Part shown: positions 7,311 through 17,700 of the stretch, in pieces
Layout of the letters: the number at the start of each line of letters is the position of its first letter
Numbering within the stretch: position 1 is the first letter of the stretch
Origin: Streptococcus mitis B6
Lineage (GTDB): Bacteria; Bacillota; Bacilli; Lactobacillales; Streptococcaceae
Direction of reading: 5' to 3'
NCBI RefSeq assembly: GCF_000027165.1
Contig: NC_013853.1
Coordinates: 1,116,001 to 1,180,000 of the forward strand
DNA length: 64,000 bases
The notes under the pieces: generated by a model
Databases searched by the model: none
Told to the model about the DNA's origin: nothing
Seen by the model: only the letters and a program-made list of their open reading frames with translations
Position numbers and translations under genes: made by a program

Positions 7311-8546
7311 ATGACTTACCCAAATCTCTTGGACCGCTTCTTAACCTACGTTAAGCTCAACACGCGCTCTGATGAATACTCTACTACTACTCCAAGTACG
7401 CAGAGTCAGGTTGACTTCGCGACAAATGTCCTAATTCCTGAAATGAAACGTGTTGGATTACAAAATGTTTATTATCTACCAAATGGTTTTGCTATTGGAA
7501 CTTTGCCAGCCAACGATCCGTCTTTAACACGAAAAATTGGCTTCATCTCCCACATGGATACTGCTGACTTTAATGCCGAAGGAGTCAACCCACAGATAAT
7601 TGAAAACTACGATGGTGGTGTGATTGAACTAGGAAATTCTGGTTTCAAACTGGATCCAGCTGACTTTAAGAGTCTGGAGAAATATCCAGGACAAACACTC
7701 ATCACAACAGATGGAACAACCTTACTAGGAGCTGATGACAAGTCAGGAATTGCTGAAATCATGACTGCTATTGAATATCTGACTACCCATCCTGAAATCA
7801 AACACTGTGAGATTCGTGTTGGCTTTGGTCCAGATGAAGAAATCGGTGTTGGTGCTAATAAATTTGATGCAGAAGATTTTGATGTTGATTTTGCCTACAC
7901 AGTTGATGGTGGACCACTAGGTGAGCTTCAGTACGAGACCTTCTCAGCAGCGGGTGCTGAATTGCATTTCCAAGGGCGCAATGTTCACCCTGGTACTGCC
8001 AAAGGGCAAATGGTCAACGCTCTTCAGCTAGCAATTGATTTTCATAATCAACTTCCAGAGAATGATCGACCTGAGTTAACGGATGGCTACCAAGGTTTCT
8101 ATCATCTTATGGATGTGGCTGGAAGCGTTGAGGAAGCGCGTGCAAGCTACATCATTCGTGATTTTGAAAAGGATGCCTTTGAAGCTCGTAAAGCAGCTAT
8201 GCAGTCTATCACGGATAAGATGAATCAAGAACTTGGTAGCGACCGTGTCACCCTAAACTTGACAGACCAGTACTACAATATGAAAGAAGTCATTGAAAAA
8301 GATATGACTCCAATTACCATTGCTAAGGCCGTTATGGAGGATTTAAGGATCAAGCCTATTATTGAACCAATCCGTGGTGGAACAGATGGCTCTAAGATTT
8401 CCTTTATGGGAATCCCAACTCCTAATATCTTTGCAGGAGGAGAAAATATGCACGGACGTTTTGAATACGTCAGCCTTCAGACCATGGAACGTGCAGTTGA
8501 TACCATCATTGGTATCGTCGCTTATAGAGAATCGAGTAGGGGATAA
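7311..8546 (+). CDS. pepT: Peptidase T (tripeptidase), C-terminus altered by an intron
   Basis: M20-family zinc aminotripeptidase that trims N-terminal residues of tripeptides in the cytosol. HMD (His about 81, Asp about 83), the bridging GADDKSG (about 140), DEEIG and GRNVHPG motifs are all present. A good AGGAG site and TACAAT promoter precede the ATG. The group II intron begins within the penultimate codon. Before insertion the gene would have ended ...AYRD-stop, the stop lying in the phtE terminator; now the intron supplies ESSRG and a new TAA. The protein is therefore 4 residues longer, with an altered tail, and all catalytic residues are intact. Confidence 0.96.
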   Translation: MTYPNLLDRFLTYVKLNTRSDEYSTTTPSTQSQVDFATNVLIPEMKRVGLQNVYYLPNGFAIGTLPANDPSLTRKIGFISHMDTADFNAEGVNPQIIENYDGGVIELGNSGFKLDPADFKSLEKYPGQTLITTDGTTLLGADDKSGIAEIMTAIEYLTTHPEIKHCEIRVGFGPDEEIGVGANKFDAEDFDVDFAYTVDGGPLGELQYETFSAAGAELHFQGRNVHPGTAKGQMVNALQLAIDFHNQLPENDRPELTDGYQGFYHLMDVAGSVEEARASYIIRDFEKDAFEARKAAMQSITDKMNQELGSDRVTLNLTDQYYNMKEVIEKDMTPITIAKAVMEDLRIKPIIEPIRGGTDGSKISFMGIPTPNIFAGGENMHGRFEYVSLQTMERAVDTIIGIVAYRESSRG

Positions 8547-8563
8547 TTTCTAGCCCCTCTCAC

Positions 8564-8596
8564 ACCACCGTACGTGCCGTTCGGCATACGGCGGTT
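8564..8596 (-). other. Group II intron domain V catalytic hairpin
   Basis: Minus strand ACCGCCGTATGCC-GAAC-GGCACGTACGGTGGT folds into the short bulged hairpin of domain V. It is followed directly by the domain VI stem (GAGGGG/CCCCTAC). Confidence 0.8.
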
Positions 8597-9873
8597 CAAC
8601 TAACTTTTAACGCATGTCGTTCAAGGTAATAATCCAAACACGAAACCAGTCCACGTTTTTTAAGGACTGGTTTTGATATAGCACGTTTAAGTACCGACTT
8701 CTGAGCTACTAATTGATAGTGGTCGCCCCAGCCAGATACCTTATCTGCTATCCATTTAGGAACCCCTAACTTAAGCAATCCCCATAATCGTCTAGATTTC
8801 TTCTTCCATTGCTTCCAGATAATCACTCGTAGGCGAGTACGCAAGCGCTCATCTATGCTGGTGACTATACTTTTCATATTTCCCAATGAGAAATAGTTTA
8901 TCCATCCTCGAATGGACAAATTCAGTTGCTCAATACGTCTTGTTAAGTCTATACTCCATTTCCTCTGTGTTAGTTTCTTCAATTTAAGCTTGAATCTCCG
9001 AACACTATCTTGATGTGGACGACTTTTCCAACCGTCTGATGATTTCCAGAACCCAAAACCTAGATATTTCAACTCTCTTGGTCTAGTAATCTTAGTCTTG
9101 GTCATGTTTACTTTCAAACCTAGCCGTTTCTCAATAAAACGACTGACTGAATACATCACACGCTTAGCGGAGGCCTCGCTTCCGACCGTAATCACACAAT
9201 CATCTGCGTAGCGCACAAATCGAAGTCCCCTCTTTTCTAATTCCTTGTCCAATTCATTAAGCATGATATTGGATAAGAGAGGAGATAAATTTCCTCCCTG
9301 TGGTGTCCCAACTAGCGTTTTATGACGCTGACCGTTAATGATAACACCCGAATGAAGATACTTACGAATCAAGGATTCCGTATCTCCGTCTTCGATAATG
9401 TTATGTACTAAGGACATCAATCTATCTTGAGGAACTGTATCGAAGAATTTCTCTAGGTCTATATCCACTATCCACTCACAGCCGTCATTTAAGTACTCTA
9501 AGAGCTTTATGATGGCTTTTTCACATGACCTATTTGGTCTAAATCCATAGCTCGTATCCGAGAAATGGGGTTCACAAATGGGGCTCATGACTTGGACAAT
9601 GGCCTGTTGAATCATTCTATCCATAACTGTTGGAATTCCTAGTTGACGAATACCTCCGTTTGGTTTAGGAATCTCAACTCTAAGAACTGGTTGAGGCTTA
9701 TATTTTCTCTGTTTTATCAGCTCCTTAGTCAGGCGCCAGTTTTGTCTGAGATAGTCATCCATCTCTTCGATAGTCATTCCATCAATCCCAGCTGAGCCTT
9801 TATTGGATTTTACTTGATTATAGGCTTCAAGCATATTTTCGCGTGATAATATCTTATCTAGCAATTTTGACAT
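8596..9873 (-). CDS. ltrA: Group II intron reverse transcriptase/maturase
   Basis: Intron-encoded protein of 425 residues that assists splicing and copies the intron into new sites. Reverse-transcriptase blocks are in order: KGSAGIDG, IPKPNGGIRQLGIPT, YGFRPNRSC, DIDLEKFFDTV, GTPQGGNLSP, and the active site RYADD at about residue 223. These are followed by the thumb/maturase X domain and a C-terminal region ending GLVSCLDYY. There is no HNH endonuclease with cysteine pairs, which fits class C elements that prime from nascent DNA. The frame is intact, so the intron may be active. Confidence 0.95.
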   Translation of the reverse strand: MSKLLDKILSRENMLEAYNQVKSNKGSAGIDGMTIEEMDDYLRQNWRLTKELIKQRKYKPQPVLRVEIPKPNGGIRQLGIPTVMDRMIQQAIVQVMSPICEPHFSDTSYGFRPNRSCEKAIIKLLEYLNDGCEWIVDIDLEKFFDTVPQDRLMSLVHNIIEDGDTESLIRKYLHSGVIINGQRHKTLVGTPQGGNLSPLLSNIMLNELDKELEKRGLRFVRYADDCVITVGSEASAKRVMYSVSRFIEKRLGLKVNMTKTKITRPRELKYLGFGFWKSSDGWKSRPHQDSVRRFKLKLKKLTQRKWSIDLTRRIEQLNLSIRGWINYFSLGNMKSIVTSIDERLRTRLRVIIWKQWKKKSRRLWGLLKLGVPKWIADKVSGWGDHYQLVAQKSVLKRAISKPVLKKRGLVSCLDYYLERHALKVS

Positions 9874-10390
9874 GTGCGTATTCCTTTCTTGTGTTGGTGC
9901 CTGAGGGACATCTTATATTGGTGAACCTTCATCTAGTCAATACGTGACAGAGGCCAGTTCTATCAGACCGCTTGTTTTACAGACACAAGTGAAGTAGGAT
10001 TACTTCAATTAGTTGTTCACCCCTTCGCTCCACTTCCATTACAGAAGCTTCCTCACTACTATGGGCTCGGCTGACTTCTCATGATTCGTTGTTACTACGC
10101 TTTCAGCGCTCATGAGACCTCACGGGATAAGTCGTACATCTTTCCTCGTTTACTCTCGTGATTTACGCATATAGGTTACGACTACCTTTTTGGACTTTAG
10201 AGTTTCAGGCCCCCTTATCCGCTATATACGCCTTACTATCACGTTCCTGTTCGTAGAGCCACGATTTCGCTATCCCTTCCTCTCCCCGCTACCTCACGAT
10301 AGTCAGGCTTGGGAATCGCTATTGGGTTCACCGGTAGCAGGTGCCCACGGAGGACTTACACCTCAGATATACGACATGCCCGTCGTACCT

Positions 10391-10419
10391 AAAAAGACGA
10401 GGTAGCTCAGCTACTTCGC
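10391..10419 (-). terminator. phtE terminator and intron target site
   Basis: Near-palindromic stem CGAAGTAGCT/AGCTACCTCG followed on the minus strand by TCTTTTTAG; the group II intron starts immediately after the AG. It also lay at the pepT stop before insertion. Confidence 0.85.
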
Positions 10420-10427
10420 CTTTCTTT

Positions 10428-13400
10428 TTATTCTGCTGGTTTTTCTTGATTTCCAGTACTTGTTGTAGATTCTGTTGTTTCCTTTTCTGAAGCTGATTCA
10501 GCAGGTTTAGAGTCTGTTGTATTGCTTGCTTTGTTTTCGTCGCTAGCAGTTTCACTGTTAGATTCTGCAACTACGTTTGGTCGGTTCTCAGCACTGGTCT
10601 TATCACCATTTGATTCGGCATTTGTTGCTGGAGTTGCTTCTTCACTTGCGCTTGATTTTGACTTGATTTCTTGATTCAAGACTAGAATAGCTTTTGTCAA
10701 CTCAAGTAAAGCAGCCTTATCTTTACTCTTAGCAGAAAGTTGATCTAGTAATGCATCCACCTTATCAAAGTCTGCATCAGAACCCTTATTGTTTTCTAAA
10801 TAAGCATGAAGCGACATAAGAATATCGTAGAGTTTTTGATAGAGTACAAGTGTCTGAGGATCTTGCTCAGCATTTTCCTTTTCTTGTTGAAGGGCGCTAG
10901 CGATACGAGTCAAGATATCTTTCACCTGACTGTTTACTTCATCCAAGTCTGCATCAGCCTTGTTTGTGGCAGCTTTTAGATTTTCTACTTCTTCTGCCAA
11001 GGATTGTCTGATTCCTTCTTCTTGGATTTGTTCCAAGAGTTGATTTGCCTTGCTCAAAAGACTTTCTACTTCTTCCTTGCTGACATGATTGACATGTTCT
11101 TCTTTCTTAAGATCAGGATAGAGTTCTTTTAGGAATTCATAAATTGCTTGCTTAGCAGATTGACTATCAACTGTTTCTTTATCTAAAACTGTTTCATTTA
11201 CTTTTGAAGAAGTTGGCTGATTTTTCAAAGTCTCTTCTACTTCTTGTTTTGTTTGGTAAATGCTTGGGAACAGTTTATTCAAGTCCACAGCCTTACGGAA
11301 AGATTGTGATTGATACAAAGTCAAAGTCAAATTAGCAACTTTATTACGAAGATCATCACTTAAACGACTATCATTTACATGCTCATAAAAGTACTTGATG
11401 TATTCCACTGTTGTATCACCAGTACGATCATTAAAGTCTTGAAGAGCTTGAAGTTGTGATTCAATCGCTGCTAAACCAACCTCATCTTTAGCCAACTTAG
11501 CTTCTTGAAGACGAACTAGAAGGTCTTTTTTCGGAAGTCCATAAGAGTCAGTATCTAGTGTATTGATTTTATCAATCAAGGCCTGATATTTCTTATCTAG
11601 AGCACTGGTTTCAACAGGCTTGACACTTTCATCAATATGGATATATTGCTTATCAAAGAGGTCAAGTCTTGCAAGATAACCCGCAGTAGAGTTGGTTGCA
11701 AGTTTCTTCATACTCTCAGTAAATTGACCCAAAGCCAACTCAATCTGTCTTTGTTTAATAGGTTGATCTTGATAAATCGTTCTACTTTCAGCTAGAAGTT
11801 GATCTACTTTTGCCAAGACTGCCTTCTCATCAAAATCTCCAGGTTGATAGTTGGATTGGAGAGCTGGAATCTTGTTTTTCAAAGCTACTTCATAGCCCTT
11901 AGTTTGAACCTTGATATAGTGATTGTGGTCGCCATGAGGAATCACAAAACTACCATTTTCTACCTGTAAGCTATAAGGAGACACACCATCACGTAAGGCA
12001 GTAGTATAGAGTTCATTTAAGAAATCAAGTTCTGGATTGCCAGTTTGGAGTGGAAGTCGAACATGTTCCTTACGAACAGCATAGGGATGGATATGAGTTG
12101 GATCATAGGCTTGGTCTGGATTTCCAAAGACAAAGAATCCGTTTGAAATTCTAATAGCTTCAAGTGGTACACCATAGGTCTTAGAAATGTAAGCAATCTT
12201 TTCTTCATCGCTAGCATCTCTTGAGAAAGACTCTACCGTTTTAGCAAGAGGTTTTACATACTCTGCATCATGATGTGTTTTCAAATGATTCTGCGCTGCC
12301 TTAATTTGCTCAGGTGTCAAATCTTTCTTAAAGAAGTAATGATTGTGGTCGCCATGAGTCATGACAAAACCTGACGTATCTTCACTGATGACTCTATCTG
12401 CATCAAACCCATGATTATGTTCATCACCATGATGGTGATCATGCTCTTCTTCATCATGATCATCATGAGATGCACTTGGTATTGTCGTATTTGCCCCTTT
12501 CAAGTGATCCTGCGCTGCCTTAATTTGATCTGCTGTCAAGTCCTTCTTAAAGAAGTAATGATTATGGTCGCCATGTGACATGACAAAGCCTGACGCATCT
12601 TCACTGATAACTCGATTGGCATCAAAATCATGGCCGTGTTCTTCATGGTGATGACCATGTGCTTCTTCATCATGATCGTCATCATGTGCTGGACTTGGTG
12701 TTACTGGCGTTTTACCTCTCAAATGATCTTGAGCTGCCTTAATTTGCTCAGGTGTCAAATCTTTCTTAAAGAAGTAATGATTGTGGTCGCCATGAGTCAT
12801 GACAAAACCTGACACATCTTCACTGATGACTCTATCTGCATCAAACCCATGATCATGTTCATCACCATGATGGCGATCATGCTCTTCTTCTTCATCATGA
12901 TCATCATGAGATGCACTTGGTATTGTCGTATTTGCCCCTTTCAAGTGATCCTGCGCCGCCTTGATTTGCTCTGCTGTCAAATCCTTCTTGAAGAAGTAAT
13001 GATTGTGGTCACCGTGACTCATGACAAAACCTTGCTCATCCTCACTGATGACGCGATTGACATCAAAGCCGTGTCCATCTTCTTCATGTTCCTCATGTGA
13101 AATTCCTGGATTGATTGGAAGAGATGGAGAAGGTGTTGCTAGACCATTGTTTGGAAGAGTCGGCTGTCCAATTTGATTCGACTTAGGAATGTAATGGAAA
13201 TGATCACCATGTCTTACAATATAAGCTGTAGCCGTTTCTTCAACGATATCTTTTGGATTAAAGACATAACCATCAGAAGTTGAAGAGAATTCCTTATTCC
13301 TAGTCAATGAAGCATGATTCAAACTAGATGGATTACTTGGAAGACTTCCTATACTAGACACTACTTCATTATGTTTTTCATTTGTAGAAACCGTAGAACC

Positions 13401-14411
13401 AGTTCCACCGATAGGAATCATTCTGGCAATCTTTTCTTCCAAAGCAGAAAGCTTGCTGTAAGGAATAAAGTGGTAATGGTCGCCGTGCGGAATCGCAACT
13501 CCATTTGGTGTACGACTGATAATCTTAGTAGGGTCAAAGACCAGACCATCTGATTCACTGTAACGTTTGTCGCTAGGTAAATCATAGAGTTCCTTCAAAA
13601 GACTTTGGAGACTTTCAGCTTTACGTTCTGGTTTGCTAGTTGATCCTTGATCTATAACTTGAGTATTATTGTCACTAACTGTTGAAGAATAGCTCAACTG
13701 ACTCGGTTGCGTATTTTTGCCAGCTAAATGAGCTTTAGCAGCAGCTAACTCACTAGCAGACAAATCACTTTTTGGAATATAATGGTAGTGACCTCCGTGA
13801 GGAACGATATAAGCATCACCAGTATCTTCGATAATATCAGCTGGATTAAAGACATAACCATCATCTGTTGTATAGCGTCCCTGAGATCTTGCTACAGCAA
13901 CATCAGAGCTGACCTTCTCATTATCTTTGACATGTTCTTGTTTTTGACGGTTGATTTCATCCTTGGTTCGAACATTATCAGCATGAGCTACATCTTTCAG
14001 ATAGACATAATATTTTCCATCGACCTTGATGATATAACCACCCTTGACCTCATTGACAATATCAGCATCTTTAAGTTGATAGTGTGGGTCCTTCATCAAA
14101 AGTTCTTCACTAAAAAGGGCATCATAAGGAACTTTCCCATTATAGTAATGATAGTGATCACCGTGTGACGTTACATAGCCCTGATCTGTAATTTTGATGA
14201 CAATTTGCTCAGCCTGAATTCCTTCTTTTTGGCTAACCTGATCTGGTGTCAGGTTTTCAGTTTTCTGACTTGACTGGCTACCATCTACATAAGAGACACG
14301 ATTATTGTCCTTATTTTCCTGCGAGCGATGCTGGTTCAACGCATAGGCGCAAAGACTCAAGGATACGATAACAGCTGATCCAGCTGCAATATACTTTTTA
14401 CTGAATTTCAT
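10428..14411 (-). CDS. phtE: PhtE-like polyhistidine triad zinc-binding surface protein
   Basis: A 1327-residue surface protein, longer than the roughly 1040 residues I recall for pneumococcal PhtE. The N-terminus (MKFSKKYIAAGSAVIVSLS) is a signal peptide with an LSLC motif and matches PhtE as I remember it. Nine HxxHxH motifs are visible: HGDHYHYY, HGGHYHYIP, HGDHYHFIP, HGDHFHYIP, four HGDHNHYFF and one HGDHNHYIK. Residues about 443-715 are four tandem 73-residue repeats with His/Asp/Glu-rich linkers. Residues about 900-1240 look helical or coiled, and the tail is Ser/Thr/Glu/Lys rich. Likely role: zinc capture for AdcAII and interaction with host factors. It has its own AdcR-type promoter. 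Confidence 0.93.
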   Translation of the reverse strand: MKFSKKYIAAGSAVIVSLSLCAYALNQHRSQENKDNNRVSYVDGSQSSQKTENLTPDQVSQKEGIQAEQIVIKITDQGYVTSHGDHYHYYNGKVPYDALFSEELLMKDPHYQLKDADIVNEVKGGYIIKVDGKYYVYLKDVAHADNVRTKDEINRQKQEHVKDNEKVSSDVAVARSQGRYTTDDGYVFNPADIIEDTGDAYIVPHGGHYHYIPKSDLSASELAAAKAHLAGKNTQPSQLSYSSTVSDNNTQVIDQGSTSKPERKAESLQSLLKELYDLPSDKRYSESDGLVFDPTKIISRTPNGVAIPHGDHYHFIPYSKLSALEEKIARMIPIGGTGSTVSTNEKHNEVVSSIGSLPSNPSSLNHASLTRNKEFSSTSDGYVFNPKDIVEETATAYIVRHGDHFHYIPKSNQIGQPTLPNNGLATPSPSLPINPGISHEEHEEDGHGFDVNRVISEDEQGFVMSHGDHNHYFFKKDLTAEQIKAAQDHLKGANTTIPSASHDDHDEEEEHDRHHGDEHDHGFDADRVISEDVSGFVMTHGDHNHYFFKKDLTPEQIKAAQDHLRGKTPVTPSPAHDDDHDEEAHGHHHEEHGHDFDANRVISEDASGFVMSHGDHNHYFFKKDLTADQIKAAQDHLKGANTTIPSASHDDHDEEEHDHHHGDEHNHGFDADRVISEDTSGFVMTHGDHNHYFFKKDLTPEQIKAAQNHLKTHHDAEYVKPLAKTVESFSRDASDEEKIAYISKTYGVPLEAIRISNGFFVFGNPDQAYDPTHIHPYAVRKEHVRLPLQTGNPELDFLNELYTTALRDGVSPYSLQVENGSFVIPHGDHNHYIKVQTKGYEVALKNKIPALQSNYQPGDFDEKAVLAKVDQLLAESRTIYQDQPIKQRQIELALGQFTESMKKLATNSTAGYLARLDLFDKQYIHIDESVKPVETSALDKKYQALIDKINTLDTDSYGLPKKDLLVRLQEAKLAKDEVGLAAIESQLQALQDFNDRTGDTTVEYIKYFYEHVNDSRLSDDLRNKVANLTLTLYQSQSFRKAVDLNKLFPSIYQTKQEVEETLKNQPTSSKVNETVLDKETVDSQSAKQAIYEFLKELYPDLKKEEHVNHVSKEEVESLLSKANQLLEQIQEEGIRQSLAEEVENLKAATNKADADLDEVNSQVKDILTRIASALQQEKENAEQDPQTLVLYQKLYDILMSLHAYLENNKGSDADFDKVDALLDQLSAKSKDKAALLELTKAILVLNQEIKSKSSASEEATPATNAESNGDKTSAENRPNVVAESNSETASDENKASNTTDSKPAESASEKETTESTTSTGNQEKPAE
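12268..13085 (-). repeat. Four tandem histidine-rich repeats in phtE, period about 219 bp
   Basis: HGDHNHYFF codons recur near 12332, 12551, 12770 and 12992, so units are about 73 codons. Units 1 and 3 (in protein order) share linker GANTTIPSASHDDHDEEE; units 2 and 4 share TPEQIKAAQ. TTAATTTGCT at 12301 and again at 12739 shows an exact 438-bp (146-codon) higher-order period, and these two copies are almost identical at DNA level, which suggests a recent duplication of a two-unit block. Confidence 0.9.
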
Positions 14412-14479
14412 AAATCCCTCATTTCAATAAATGATGAAGCTTTTTCTTAACTTCTTTTTCTCGGTTAAACAATTTTTTC

Positions 14480-14545
14480 TAAACTGGTTATTTAACCATT
14501 TAATTAACCAGTAAATAGTTTACCTTTTTTAAGTTTATCTGTCAA
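14480..14545 (-). promoter_or_regulatory. phtE promoter with two AdcR-type operators
   Basis: Minus strand TTGACA (14540-14545), 17-nt spacer, TAAACT (14517-14522). Two matches to the AdcR palindrome TTAACYRGTTAA overlap or follow the -10: TTTACTGGTTAA (14504-14515) and ATAACCAGTTTA (14480-14491). This predicts repression by zinc-loaded AdcR and induction under zinc starvation. Confidence 0.8.
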
Positions 14546-14631
14546 GATTTTTAGTGAAAGATAATAAAATGATTACTTTAAGAATCTTTTTTCATTTTTT
14601 AGCAAGAAATTTCTTCTTTTTATTAACAAAT

Positions 14632-14674
14632 AAAAGGACATTATTCTATCCAATAATAGAACAATATCCTTTCA
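14632..14674 (-). terminator. Terminator of the adcAII-pht operon
   Basis: Long imperfect stem of about 17 pairs from AAAGGACATTATTCTAT to AATAGAACAATATCCTTT, with TTTTATTT following on the minus strand. It lies between the phtD-like stop and the phtE promoter. Confidence 0.75.
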
Positions 14675-14700
14675 GCTAGATGATCATCAGTCAAAATATT

Positions 14701-17700
14701 CTAAGGTTTTATTTGCTTAAGAGTTTTAATGTCATAGGTTACTAAATCCCCATTCTTATTATAAAACTGAACTCCTTCTGATGAAAAAATAAGATATTTA
14801 GAATCAATTTGAGCAATTTGAGCTATTTGGTTTATATGATTTTTTAAAGTATCCTTATCTAATCCATAATCTGGTATCTCATCATAATCATCTTCTTTAT
14901 TTTCTGTATGTGATTTTTCTTCTTCACCAACTTTTTCGACTGAAGGATTGCTGCTAGTCGCATCTGCCTCATTTTGAGATTTATTATCCTTTGGTTGTTC
15001 ATCAACTTTGTTTGAATCCGTTGCATCTTTCTTTGTTTCCGATTTCTTATCTGAAGAAACTAGATGTGAATTAGAAGAATCATTTGTTGTTTCTTTTTCT
15101 TCACTTCTTTTAGCTATCAACTCTTGAGCTTGTTTCCACTCTTTCTCTGATAAATCAGACTGATTGATACTTCTCAATGAATCACCACTAGCTTTTGGAA
15201 TACTGAAAGATTTATCTGCCCAAATATAAGTTCCCTTTGCCAATACATCCTGAGGATCAAAAATATATCCATCAGGAGTTGCAAACTTGCCTTCTTTAAG
15301 TGCTTTCTGAACTTCTTCCGCAGAATGGATAATTTGCCAGTTCTGCATTCCAGGACGTTTTTCAAGAGGAGTTACATTAGCAATAACAGATCCAGCATCA
15401 TCATGACCTGGTTTTGACCAAACTTCAGGACGCACATCAGGATGCTGCATTACATATTTTATAGTTGCAATTTGCTCACTACTTAACCAAGAATAAGGTA
15501 CGACGTGAATGTGGTCGATATGCGGAATAATGAAGGAAGTTCCAGTATCATACGTAGTATTGGCTGCATGCATAGGCAAGCTAGATACATCAACAGCTAA
15601 TCTTGGTTTAATTTCTGTTTCTGCAATATCATAACGATAAGTATCTTTATCTTTAAGCATTAGTTCCTGCTCAGAAAAAGCTATTTGAGTAAGATCGAGT
15701 TCTTCACGTGAATAAAAATAATCTTTACCACCTTCATTAATTATATAACCAACTTTACTATTTCTAGAAATCTTATTAGTTACTTTTTTATAATCAAACT
15801 TTGGTCTTTCCTTCTCAACTGAATGAACTAAAGAAACGATGTCATCTGGATTTTTACCAGTTTCGTGAATCCATTTAGCAACTTCATCCAATTCGAATTG
15901 TTCTAATTCACCATATCCCATATAATGGAAATGATCTCCGTGTTTGGCAATAACACCTGATTTATCAACAGAATCGATGGAATCTTTGGTAAATATGTAT
16001 CCATCACTCGTATCATAAGGCTTACCATCTAAACCTTTTCCATATGCTTTGATTGGTTGTCCTAAGAACTTATGAACTACTTCTTTTGATACTAAAGGTT
16101 TAATATCTGTAGCAATTTGATTTAATCCATTTTGCCCTTTTAACGGAATAATTCTAGCAATCTTCTGCTCTAAATCAGACATTTGTGAATAAGGAATAAA
16201 GTGATAATGGTCTCCGTGAGGCACTGCGACACCGTTAGCTGTACGTTTGATGATTTGTGCCGGATCAAAGACTAGTCCATCCGATTCCACATGGCGTTCT
16301 GATAAAGGTTTGGCATACAATTCACTTAAAAGTGTTGGGATATCTTCCCCTTGGTCTTGATGATAAGTTGGAGTGACAGTCAGGTTTGGAGTCTCTGTCA
16401 AACTTGGTTGGGCTGGTTTAGCATTATCACTACTTGGTTTACTTGAGCTTGTGGCAGAATGTGAGCCCTGTTTACCATTCCAATAAGCTTGGGCAGCAGC
16501 CAATTCTCCTGCTGACAAATCACTCTTCGGAATATAGTGGAAATGATTGCCATGCGGTACAACAAAAGCATCACCTGTATCTTCAATCACATCTGTCGGA
16601 CTAAAGACATACCCATCATCCGTTGTATAGGCTCCTCCAGTTCCTCGATTCGGTGCAGGCGTATTGAGATTAAAGTTTGGTTTAATCGGTGAACTTGGTG
16701 TTGAACTTGGTTTATCTGTACTGCTTTGTTTCGTATTGTCAGCATGACTTTGAACTGGCTGACCTCCAATTGGCAGATTTCGAGCCAATTTTTCTTCCAA
16801 AGCAGACATTTGCGAATAAGGAATGAAATGGAAATGGTCCCCGTGAGGAACTGCCACACCATTGGCAGTACGTTTTGTAATCTGTGCTGGGTCAAATACC
16901 AAGCCATCAGACTCCACATGACGTTGGCTAAGTGGCAAAGCGTACAATTCTTGAAGGAGACTAGCTAAATCCTCATTTTGACTCTCAGAATTTGTTGCAG
17001 GATTTTGAGGGGTCTCAGATTGACTTGTTCTCACACTAGATCTTGTTTCAGCTCTGCTTGAACGATATTCAACCGTACTTAATTGGCCACCTTTTCCAGA
17101 TAAGAAGGCTTGGGCAGCAGCTAATTCACTGGCAGACAAGTCACTCTTCGGAATATAGTGGAAGTGATTTCCATGAGGAACGATATAGGCATCACCCGTA
17201 TCATCCATGATATCAGATGCATTAAAGATATACCCATCATCCGTTGTATAACGACCCTGAGCTCTGGCTGCAACTACCGCCTGATCGTTAGAAGCGCCTC
17301 CATGATTACTACTGTGTTCCTGCTTCTGACGTTTAATCTCTTCTTTTGTCCGAATATTGTCCGCATGAGCCGCATCCTTACGGTAAACATAGTATTTCCC
17401 GTCTACCTTAATCACATAGCCACCCTTAATTTCATTGACAATGTCTGAATCCTTCAACTGATAATTCGGATCTTTCATCAGCAGTTCTTCACTGATGATA
17501 GCGTCATAAGGAACCTTGCCATTATAGTAATGATAATGATCTCCATGAGAGGTCACATAACCTTGATCCGTAATCTTTATAACAATTTGTTCGGCGTTGA
17601 TTCCCTCTCTCTTACTAACTTCATCTGGTGTCAAGTTCTCTGCCTTTTGACCAGCCTGATCACCATCTATATAAGCAACTCGATTAGAATCTTTCTTAAC

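Larger units (their letters stand above)
8531..10388 (-). mobile_element. Group II intron (bacterial class C type), 1858 bp
   Basis: A retroelement transcribed leftward. The 5' end reads GTACGACGGGCATGTCG (a variant of the GTGCG start). The middle encodes a reverse transcriptase/maturase, and the 3' end has domain V (8564-8596) and domain VI ending CCCCTACTCGAT. The ends are supported by reconstruction: removing 8531-10388 rejoins TATAGAGA to CTAAAAAGACG, giving an intact pepT stop and the phtE terminator. It sits directly behind the phtE hairpin and U-tract, the target type of class IIC introns, and is antisense to pepT. The 515-bp stretch 9874-10388 has no gene; it is ribozyme domains I-IV. 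End positions could be off by one base. Confidence 0.9.

Noticed and set aside
10190..10405. Open frame of 71 codons between the intron protein and phtE
   Set aside because: It lies in the ribozyme part of the group II intron and is opposite to its transcription.
12268..13085. Regularly spaced DNA repeats considered as a CRISPR array
   Set aside because: Units are about 219 bp, in frame and protein coding (PhtE); there are no short repeats with unique spacers.
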